A DNA stretch of 64,000 bases, from assembly GCA_045837725.1 (NCBI GenBank), contig JBEWZL010000163.1, positions 558,001 to 622,000 of the forward strand, in the 5' to 3' direction. The notes under the pieces were generated by a model. The model worked only from the letters and a program-made list of their open reading frames with translations. It ran no database searches and had not been told where the DNA came from. Source of the DNA: Vermamoeba vermiformis (Eukaryota; Tubulinea; Echinamoebida). A program made the position numbers and the translations under genes. Positions 11,502-22,638 of the stretch are shown in pieces. Positions within the stretch are counted from its first letter, which is position 1, and each line of letters begins with the position of its first letter.

Positions 11502-14500
11502 ATGAGCTTAAAAAAGAAAGATAAGCCTGCCGGTAAGAAGGACCGAGGCTCTGATCGCAGGCACGGCTCTGGGCCTTCCTCTATGCAATTACCTGAACCA
11601 CCAAATCTCGAAGAAGAGCTCCGATCTATTTGGCACAAAGACGTTAATGATACACCTGTTTATAAGGATTTACCGCGATTAGCACGAAGAATAGTTATAT
11701 TGGGATCGCTAAAGCCCGTAGAATCGAAAGAAGAAGACGATAAAAAGAAAGAAGACAAAAAACCAAAGATAAATTCAGTAAAAATAGGAGCCACATTATT
11801 GGAGTATACTATATATCTAAACACATCGCCGATAACGTCTGCAAGGTAAATATTCAAAATGATTAAATTTCGATTGTATTTTCGAATTAATTTCTAATCC
11901 GCCTGCTTTATTCCCGAATCGTTCGATTAAGATCAATTTCAATAGGGCAGGGGACTGGCCTAAGACGTACAAAATATGCAAATTCAGAGTTTACTTCGAG
12001 ACCACAGAGAACAAGGATGTCATCTTAAAAATATTTGATCAAGATGAAGAAAATGGACAAGGTAAAGCCTTTATATATCAATACATTGTCCATAATAATA
12101 GCATTACTCGCTCATATTACCTAAGTGACGGCGACTAATAATGTGTTCACAGAAACAACGCTCAGTATGGGATCAATTTCTTGCCTCGCATCTGTTGAAG
12201 ATAGTAGTCGTTATTTTGTTCTTCAAAATGTTAAATATGACAATGAAGAAGGTACGCAAATGAATTCATATTCAATCGACCGAATCACGGGCGTTAAATT
12301 AGCAATGATTATTCAATACGAAATTTTTTATTATAGAGCCTCGTGATGTTGGTATGGCATTTTATACGCGTGAAGAAAGTGCAGAATTTAAAGAAATAGC
12401 TGAAAAACACTTCCAGATCCCTCTGTACGGTATGTATTTCGTGTTGTCATTAAATCAATCAAATTATTTGACACACGATTAATCGATTTAATTTTCGATT
12501 ACAACAGGCGTTAAAAAGGTATCCTCACCATCAAAATCACCAAAAGTCGTTCGAAAATCAGAGGCGGCAAGCGCTGCGAGCCACAGTAGCGGTATTGAAG
12601 AAAAAGTCATTCTTGAAACCGAAATTGATGAACTGGTAATGCTCTTATTATAATCTATATAATATTAGCAGTATTGTCCCTAATATTTGCATCAGGCCAC
12701 GGAAACACAAAAAGAATTGTCCTCGTTGGGTTCAATGCGCGGTCGAAATTCACGACAACTCGATACTTTGCGTGAAAAAGTCGGCAAAAGATTGAGTCAA
12801 ATGGGCACGGGCAATATTATTTACAAAGAAGAAGAGGACTCTGCTAGCAGCTTATCCAGCTCTTCTGCAAGCATTAAAAGACGATCACCGTCACCTCGTC
12901 CTACCGCACGGTCAGAACCACCAAAGCCAAATATTAAAGGTACTATTCATAGTTTAGTATTGTCATAACGACAAGCTGACTCTATCTTAGTGACTTCGCA
13001 ATCGGTGGACCTCGGTGGCACGCAAGCAAATGCCAATCACCACCCGCAAGAGCGAAGGTTGACAGTGAACAACGTTTCGGAGTTAGATGAGGCAAATAGC
13101 ATTCGGTTTGCCATTTACAAAGTGATCATGGGCGTTGCTAATCAAGTCGAGACGCCCGCTCAAGCCAAGAAAATTCAAGAAGGCATCGAAAAGCTGCTCG
13201 ACGCCAACTTCAGAGGCGAGATGGAGATCGTGCTGCAGAGCCTCTTTGAAACGGTAAGTGCCTTTTAAGAACATACCATGAGAGTGCGTGAGTACCCGGG
13301 GGCTTCCATATCTAGTGGCTTGAATTCGTGTCCAAAAACTGTTCGCACAAGGCCCCCTTAGCTTAGTGGTAGAGCGTTGGACTTCGAATCCAAAGGTCGC
13401 GGGTTCAAATCCCGCAGGGGGCTATCAATTTTTTTTGCCTTTCGGTTATCATCCTAAACGACCAATCACGTTGCAACCTCCTTTTTTTTTGTTTGTTGAA
13501 GAAATTAGATTACTAAAAGTGAGGGTATGATAATCAATTCCTTAATTGCGTCGATGGGGTGGGTGGTAACCCATCCAGTCGCAGCTGAGGCCCGCTGTTA
13601 ACCTCAGCCAACAGTGCGGTCTTAGCAATTTTGACGCAACGGTCGGCTTCCCATTTTTTCAAACCGACGGAGCATCAAGCACCTATGGCCGAGTTGGTCT
13701 AAGGCGTTAGACTCAAGTTCTAATGGGGGTAACTCCGCGTGGGTTCGAATCCCACTGGGTGCAAGCAATTAATTTTTTTTGCCTACGCTCACTCTGTTTT
13801 GTTGTTCTTGCTAATCCTATTGGGTGCAACCAAGACAATTTATTTTTTTTTGACCTCATGCGCTGTTTTTCTTCTTGCGAATACTATTTCTTCTTATCGT
13901 GACATTTTTTTGTTGCAACAAGGTGCGCGAAGCAATTTGGCTTCGCACACGACAGGTTGCAGCAATTTTGTCGCTCCTTCCTGGCGGCGCACGACGGGAG
14001 CGGCGCTGGTCCGTCAACAAGACAGCATGTCCGAGTGGTCTAAGGAGGATGACTAGAAATCATCTCATTAAGTATTTTTTTGAAACCAACGCCAGCTGGC
14101 CTAACGCAGTTAGGAACTTCTTTGCTTGGGTTTGCCTCCCAATGCATATGTTATTCGTGGTCTGTAGTGACCTGGTCACGTGCTCCCCGGCGAAGCAATC
14201 ATCTAACGGGTTCGTGGTGCACTTGGTAGCACGTCCGCTTAGCATGCGGGAGGTACGGGGATCGAAACCCTGCGAATCCAATTTCTTTTTTTTTTTTGCC
14301 TCCCTGTTCGTTCGTCCGCGCTCTCTTTGTTTTTCTTTAGAAAGCTTGCCTATTATTCCCCACAACCTTTTTAACTTTTTTTTACACCACTAACTTCTTG
14401 ATAGGTAATTGGCACCGACAGCAAGACGTGTCGAGTCTTCAAGGGTATTCATCAAGGCATCATTCACAGTTGCGCATATCAGTTGAAGGCTCGTGTCACC

Positions 14501-14800
14501 GGCACAGACATTATGACAGGTGATGTGCGCGGACCTGAAGGCTGGCAGATTGTTATTTTATTTGCCAACGACGTCATCTCCGTGTCACACCGAAGACGCG
14601 AGAAATCAATTGATTTGACTGGACCGAAGGACAAGTTCTGGTTCGAGTGGGTCTTGCACATGACATTTGACAAGGACTGCAGAGACTTGAGTGCTGCCGT
14701 GTTGAAATTAGTTGATTTGCAGATCAATCCTATCGTGCCTGAAGACGAACGAGAAAAAATCACGCAACGATTCTGTGGTGGAAGGTTGCTCATTGCTTAA
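11502..14800 (+). CDS. Unrecognised multi-exon protein; its last intron hosts tRNA genes
   Basis: Eight exons join in frame: 11502-11845, 11946-12061, 12153-12251, 12337-12429, 12508-12635, 12696-12939, 12991-13253 and 14405-14800. I chose the ATG at 11502 (MSLKKKDK) because its basic start looks natural; an in-frame ATG at 11406 is possible. The third exon may alternatively start at 12126, also in frame. The N-terminal part has beta-rich segments (FRVYFETTENKDVILKIFDQD). The centre is Ser-rich and probably disordered (SASSLSSSSASIKRRSPSPRP). The C-terminal 200 residues look globular (HQGIIHSCAYQLKARVTGTD; GPKDKFWFEWVLHMTFDKD). No family is recognised. The final intron is about 1,150 bp, roughly ten times its other introns, and carries tRNA genes on the same strand. 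Confidence 0.75.
13352..13423 (+). tRNA. tRNA-Arg (TCG)
   Basis: A 72-nt cloverleaf folds perfectly by eye: 7-bp acceptor GCCCCCT/AGGGGGC, D-arm GCTTAGTGGTAGAGC, anticodon stem TTGGA/TCCAA with loop CTTCGAA (anticodon TCG), and T-arm GCGGG/CCCGC with TTCAAAT loop. A T-run follows immediately (Pol III terminator). It lies in an intron of the host protein gene on the same strand. Confidence 0.95.
13500..13662 (+). ncRNA. Candidate structured non-coding RNA or degenerate Pol III gene
   Basis: Between tRNA-Arg and tRNA-Leu is a GC-richer block with two local hairpins (GATGGGGTGGGTGG/...ACCCATCC and CTGAGG/CCTCAG around GCCCGCTGTTAA) ending near a T-run at about 13656. Its composition differs from the AT-rich surroundings. 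No family is assigned. It could be a snoRNA, a degenerate tRNA pair or only chance structure. Confidence 0.25.
13679..13763 (+). tRNA. tRNA-Leu (CAA)
   Basis: An 85-nt type II tRNA with acceptor GCACCTA/TGGGTGC, D-arm GCCGAGTTGGTCTAAGGC, anticodon stem TTAGA/TCTAA around CTCAAGT (anticodon CAA), a long variable arm (GGGGGTAACTCC) and T-arm GTGGG/CCCAC with TTCGAAT. A T-run follows at about 13772. It is in the same host intron and on the same strand as tRNA-Arg. Confidence 0.95.
13752..13890 (+). repeat. Imperfect direct repeat of the tRNA-Leu 3' end plus its T-rich tail
   Basis: The 3' end of tRNA-Leu with its flank (ACTGGGTGCAAGCAATT, T-run, GCCTACGCTCACTCTGTTTTG, TTCTTGCTAAT) is followed by a similar block starting at about 13818 (TTGGGTGCAACCAAGACAATT, T-run, GACCTCATGCGCTGTTTTT, TTCTTGCGAAT). 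This reads as a diverged tandem copy of the 3' part of the tRNA unit. The tRNA body is not repeated. Confidence 0.55.
14021..14070 (+). pseudogene. Truncated tRNA-Ser (AGA) remnant
   Basis: The 5' half of a serine tRNA is clear: GACAGCATGTCCGAGTGGTCTAAGG-type start and D-arm, then anticodon stem GATGA/TCATC around CTAGAAA (anticodon AGA). The variable arm, T-arm and 3' acceptor strand that should follow are missing. The sequence instead goes into a T-run and unrelated DNA. It is therefore a truncated copy within the intronic tRNA cluster. Confidence 0.65.
14208..14280 (+). tRNA. tRNA-Ala (AGC)
   Basis: A 73-nt cloverleaf: acceptor GGGTTCG/CGAATCC plus discriminator A, D-arm GTGCACTTGGTAGCAC, anticodon stem TCCGC/GCGGG with loop TTAGCAT (anticodon AGC), T-arm CGGGG/CCCTG with ATCGAAA. 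A long T-run follows. It is the third complete tRNA in the same intron and on the same strand. Confidence 0.93.
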
Positions 14801-15002
14801 AAACACAGACCCACGTATAATATTTATTTATAATCTATTCCCTTGTTTCGATATAACCTGTTACTATTGTACAATAAATTTAACCGAAGAGGCGAAATAT
14901 TTCAAATTTAAATTTTCTTCGCTTTATTTTACAAGTTGTTCTTCGCGCTAAACTATTCACATTATAATACAAGACGACTATATTATAACACTCGCTATTA
15001 TT

Positions 15003-17885
<2,883 letters not shown>

Positions 17886-18369
17886 GACAAAATTACGAAG
17901 AGCTTTATGGTCTTTTGTTGTCTGTTTGAGAAGGGAAAGAAATTTGATTCGCTGAGAAATTTTGTTGGTCAACAAAAAGTCAACGGGTCTTCGAAGCCGA
18001 TGTAGATGTTGTGTGAGGACTGTTTAGCAGAATAGGTAAGATCATCGAAATTATTATCTGCCCCTCGATTTGAAATGTATGCCGTAAGAGATCTCAAATC
18101 CGAATCTGGTACAAGACCGTCTCGCAACCGAAGCCATGTGGTGAAATATTTTCGACGAACGGTTCGCTACGCACAAAAGTTCTTTCTTTGGAATTCTGGT
18201 GAGACTTGATCGAGAATTCCGATCTCTGCACGTGGTTGCAAGCATCCAAGCTAAGCACTAAATTCCTTGCTCGCTGAATGCCTGTTACAGTTCACTATCA
18301 GAACATTGCCATAGAGTGAACAGGGCCATTTCATACTCAAATCATACTAGAAACAGCTCACGCAGCTTA
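17886..18369. other. Divergent promoter region between kinase and C2 genes
   Basis: About 480 bp separate the starts of the minus-strand kinase and the plus-strand first C2 gene. Short open frames here have no splice-linked extension or similarity that I can see. Confidence 0.35.
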
Positions 18370-20090
18370 ATGAGCAAAGAACTCATAATACGAGTTATTA
18401 ACGCGACAGACGTGCTTATACCCTTGGCATCACCCAGGTAATAATTAAAAATCGGGAAATTAACCGGTTAACTAAATTAAAAAAATTATTACCACCTATT
18501 TCTTGACTTCATTTATATAACGAACGTGATCAATAATGCCGTCGAATAATTTTTTAAAAAGAATTCCACAGCATTATTTATTTTGCTCGTGACAATTATA
18601 ATCAATATTTTTTAGTTGCCATGTCGTGGTTAAATATGACGGCAAAGTAAAGAAGACGAAAACAATCCAAAGTCATCAGCCTAGGTGGGACCAAACCCTC
18701 ATTTTCGAACTAAACGAGCAACCTCAACCGCTCGCCTTTCGGTTCATGGTAATTCTGAAATACGTCTGAGTGAAATGTGTAATTAACGTATATGAGTAGG
18801 AATCGACCTCTGAAATATGCTCGTTCAAAATTGAGTTCAATAACGAGCTATTGAACGAAGAAGAAAAAACCTTCAGATATAAGTTCGCTGAAAGTAGCGA
18901 GATCTACTTAGGCCTGAAGGTCTTGGACACGTCTATCCACGAAAATACTCAAATAGATGAAGAAGAGTTGATCGATGCGCAAGAAGTGGTGACTTGGAGC
19001 CCGGATCTAACCACTTTACGAAGCGCTACAGAAGTCCGTTCAGAAAGACAAGAGGAGCCGAAAGAAGATACACTAGTCATTCCTGCCATATTTGGAAAAA
19101 TAGATTTATCGAGTATGAGATTGAAAGTCAAAATCATTGGAATTAAAGGAACGCTCGATCCCGGTCTGAGGTTTGGATCCATTCACAACAGAGAAACAAT
19201 AAAGTGTTTCTATAATACTTCCATTTTCTAGGAATTGCTTCGTAATGGTGAAGTATAACGGACGAAGAAAAAGAACGCCGATCAGTTTGGGAGTTGAGTC
19301 GCCGACTTGGAACCAAGACTTAACGTTCAATTTCGTCAAAGAGTACAGAACAATGGAGATTAGACTTTACGTACGTACATAATAACTCTTTTTATATGAG
19401 CGTAGTATTCAATGAACGATGGATAAAATACCAGTTCATTCGATCATGCGGATCTGGTTATTAAAATTCTTTGCTATTTTAAGAGATTAAGCTAATAGTG
19501 ATGTAGGATACTACGGGCAAAGGAAATATGGTCTCATCCGTCAAACAAGACTTTGAACTGACCTTAGAGCCCAAAGAGTACGAAGTCAAGTTGTCGGAGT
19601 TCACTCCACAAGCATTTGTCAAATTGACCGTGCAATTGGTACGTCAAACCTGCACTATAATTTGAGTCCTTATCCAAATGCATACCTGTTATTTATGCAT
19701 TACCTTCGCTGATTAATTTGTGTTTGTATTGGTATCTATCTAATTGTGTGTGTACGTTAGTTCGATCCCGATCGATTAGAGGCATCACGGGGCATTCATT
19801 GTGAGTCGGACGAAGAGTTCGGAGTGCCGAGCCAGCACGTGGGAGCTGCAAACAAGACAGGTTCTAAAACAACTTCGAACGGCTTGGAGAGGCGGAACTC
19901 TCGTACGGGCGTTGCTAGCGACGGTTGTTCTGATTGCGGTGATTGCGGTGATTGTGGTGACTGTGGTGATTGTGGTGGTTGTGATTGTGATTGCAAATAT
20001 TCAGTGCCTAAGTGCTCTGGTGGAGGTGGCTGTGGCTGCGGTGGATGTGGCTCCTGCGACAGCGATGATGATTGTTGTGTAATTTCTTGA
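18370..20090 (+). CDS. Tandem C2-like protein with Cys/Gly/Asp tail and CaaX box, copy 1
   Basis: Six exons (18370-18437, 18616-18748, 18800-19170, 19232-19370, 19507-19638, 19761-20090) join in frame. The first C2-like unit covers about residues 1-70 (ELIIRVINATDV, then CHVVVKYDG and PRWDQTLIFELN). The second is at about 160-260 (LKVKIIGIKGTLDPGLR, FVMVKYNG, PTWNQDLTFNFV). The acidic Ca2+-binding loop residues of classical C2 domains are not evident. The last 60 residues switch to repeated Gly-Asp-Cys triplets, then Cys-Gly-rich sequence. The protein ends CCVIS, a C-terminal CaaX motif predicting prenylation, with an adjacent cysteine that could be palmitoylated. Membrane attachment is inferred. 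It is the upstream copy of a tandem duplication. Confidence 0.85.
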
Positions 20091-20094
20091 TAGC

Positions 20095-20100
20095 AATAAA
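20095..20100 (+). promoter_or_regulatory. Polyadenylation signal AATAAA of C2 gene copy 1
   Basis: The AATAAA lies five bases after the stop codon within GCAATAAAGCGTTAT. The same context follows copy 2, so the 3' flank was duplicated with the gene. Confidence 0.65.
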
Positions 20101-20219
20101 GCGTTATTTATAATAATATAGGATATAAATATAGAGCCGGCGCACGAACTGGTACAACGTTCGAGTCGTCTGGAAACCAAGAGAATCAGATTTGATCTTG
20201 AAAGAGAAAAGACACCACT

Positions 20220-20480
20220 AAAGAGCAGTAATTATGTCAGACCAATTATCTCAGGGATTATTCAATGCAAATGAATTGTTGCGCGATAACCTGCCCGTGT
20301 CTCTTCACGCACTCCTGCCAACAAACAATTCAGTCGCAGATTCAACACAAGAAGTGCCCTGAAAAATAAGAAGAAATTAGATGAATCACTAATATTAATT
20401 TTTAAAGAAGGATCAGTCGGTAAGAGCATGAACAAAATTAGTGGTTAATTTTTGATAAATTATTTGGATCGTGTGCGATC
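20220..20480 (+). pseudogene. Duplicated exon 1 fragment of the neighbouring mitochondrial-protein gene
   Basis: This stretch matches exon 1 and the start of intron 1 of the intact gene at 22639 (shared blocks include CTCAGGGATTATTC, CGTGTCTCTTCACGCACTCC and AAAATTAGTGGTTAATTTTT). Small indels put the 5' part out of frame with the intact gene; a short alternative frame from the ATG at about 20230 stops within the block. The later exons are absent. The match ends near 20476, where sequence upstream of C2 copy 2 begins. It is a by-product of the tandem duplication. Confidence 0.85.
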
Positions 20481-20637
20481 TGCCATTAGCGGCAGAATGC
20501 ATACTTACCTTTGCTGAGTTATAATTCAATTTTAACAGGGTGCTAACAATTCATACTTAGTTCTGCGTTTGAAGTGTTGTGTTTTTAATTCTTGTTCTGC
20601 GCAACACAAACACAGCAGTACACTGAACAATTGGACG

Positions 20638-22499
20638 ATGAGTAAAGAGCTCTTCGTGCGAATAGTTAATGCTACAGACGTACTACTTACACTTGCGCCA
20701 CCGAGGTACGAACGGAATTCGTATACGAATGCATTTGATAATTGACCGCTTTTCAATCGATGAAATTACTTTAATTTAAACATAGCGTCATAATTATAGG
20801 GTAACCATATTATACTCATTATTACGGTTGCTATTTCATTTTTGACTATATTTTTAGTTTTTGCTGTCCACGTGCTAATTTCTCGATATTATTTTAGTTG
20901 CTACGTTGTGGTTAATTATGACGGCAAGCAAAAGAAAACGAAGACTATAGAGAGTCACTTTCCTACATGGAAGCAGACCCTCATTTTCGAACTAAACGAG
21001 CAACCTCAACCGCTCGCCTTTCGGTTCATGGTAATTCTGAAATACGTCCGAGTGAAATGTATAATTAACAACTATGATTAGGAATCGACCTCTGAAATAT
21101 GCTCGTTCAAAATTGAGTTCACTAACGAACAATTGAACGAAGAAAAATACTACAAATTTAAGTTCGCTGAAAGTAGCGAGATCTACTTGGCCCTGAGGAT
21201 TATCGACCCTAATTTCGGCTTTGATACTCAAATCGATGAAGAGAACTATATAGACGCCCAGCAACCTGTGGATTGGAGCCCAGATCTGACCACTTTACGA
21301 AGCGCTACAGAAATTGTAACAGACGGAAAAAGTGAATGCAAAAAAGAACAAAACCCCACGCCATCACTTCCTGATAGTAATCTGGATTTATCGAGCATGA
21401 GGATGAGAGTTAAAGTCATTGGGATTCTTGGAATGGTTGACTCGTATTTACGGTACAAAAATTAGGCGATTAATGGCGAATCGGATTAGCGCTAATTTTT
21501 CCTTTGCAGCGACTGTTGTATTATGGTCAAGTATAATCAGCGAAGGAAAAAGACGACGAGAAGTTTTGCACATACTTACACGCCGATGTGGAACGAAGAA
21601 TTTACGTTCAGATTCAATGAGGAGTACAGGTCTTTGGAAATCCGATTTTACGTAAGTAGTATATATAAATTGAAGACCCAATATAGATGAACTATGCCAA
21701 TTTTGGTGCATCCTAACCGAGGTCGATCTCTAGAACACAAATTACGGACGGCAGCAATTGGTCAAGTCCTTCAAGCTTGACTTCGACATTACCTTGGAGC
21801 CGAAAGAATACGAAGTGCTATTATTCGAAAATCCGCACAAGGCGTGGCTGGAGTACACAGTTAATTTGGTACGTACTGGAAAATTTCATTCTTTAAATAG
21901 TGGTCAAGGTATTAATATTAATATTACGTCCACTCTGTGTATATTAATCTGCTATAGCGACATTGTTAATCCTCAATCCTGAGTCGCTCGAAAAACTAGA
22001 TGTGGGATCAGGATCGAGTGATTTTTTGTTCGCTTCTTATGTTAGCTAAAATAACCATATTATTGACTTATTCATATCTCAGTTCGAAGATCCTGATAGA
22101 TTAGTCGAGTCTATGGGCTCCAGTTGTGAGTCGAATGCAGAGGTCCCGCAAAAAGCGAAGAAGAAAGTCATCAAGAAACACAATCGTCACACCGACGGTT
22201 CCAATCGATGCAAATATTGTGTCTGCCAATGCAGCAAGGATCACGGTTGCACTAGCTGTCCGCACTGTGATGGCTGCAAACAATGCGGATGTGCTTGTGC
22301 GTGCGATTGTGACGACGACGACGATGATGACAGCGACGGTTGTTCTGATTGCGGTGATTGCGGTGATTGTGGAGACTGTGGCGGTTGTAATTGTGATTGC
22401 AAGTGTTCAGCGCCTAAGTGCTCTGGTGGAGGGGGCTGTGGCTGCGGTGGTTGTGGCTCTTGCGACAGCTGCGATGATGATTGCTGTGTAATTGCTTGA
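20638..22499 (+). CDS. Tandem C2-like protein with extended Cys-rich tail and CaaX box, copy 2
   Basis: The exon structure is the same as copy 1, starting at the ATG at 20638 (MSKELFVRIVNATDV). Both C2-like units are conserved (CYVVVNYDG, PTWKQTLIFELN; then MRVKVIGILGMVDSYLR, CIMVKYNQ, PMWNEEFTFRFN). Even parts of introns are nearly identical to copy 1. The tail is longer. Basic KAKKKVIKKHNR is followed by CxxC-rich sequence (CKYCVCQCSKDHGCTSCPHC), an eight-residue acidic run, Gly-Asp-Cys triplets and the ending CCVIA, again a CaaX box. Possible roles of the cysteines are metal binding, disulphide or multiple acylation; none can be chosen from sequence. Copies differ most in the linker and tail, so those parts evolve fastest. 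Confidence 0.87.
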
Positions 22500-22503
22500 T
22501 TGC

Positions 22504-22509
22504 AATAAA
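22504..22509 (+). promoter_or_regulatory. Polyadenylation signal AATAAA of C2 gene copy 2
   Basis: AATAAA in GCAATAAAGCGTTATG directly after the stop codon, matching the copy 1 context. Confidence 0.65.
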
Positions 22510-22638
22510 GCGTTATGTAAGGTATATTATTTCAATATGATAATGTTATGGACCCTTGTGGAACCCGTTTGTCTACCTCGATCCGTTGAGCTCAGTTTGA
22601 AGCTGTAAATTTCGAAATCTGAAAAAGGAGCACCACAA

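Noticed and set aside
13739-14393. Open frames on both strands within the tRNA-bearing intron
   Set aside because: They run across tRNA genes and T-runs, have no splice partners and no recognisable domain, so they are chance frames.
19801-20082. Alternative frames rich in Val/Ile over the Cys tail of C2 copy 1 (and 22126-22491 in copy 2)
   Set aside because: They are shadow translations of the GGTGATTGC-type repeat. The Cys-rich frame is continuous with the C2 exons and ends with a CaaX box in both copies.
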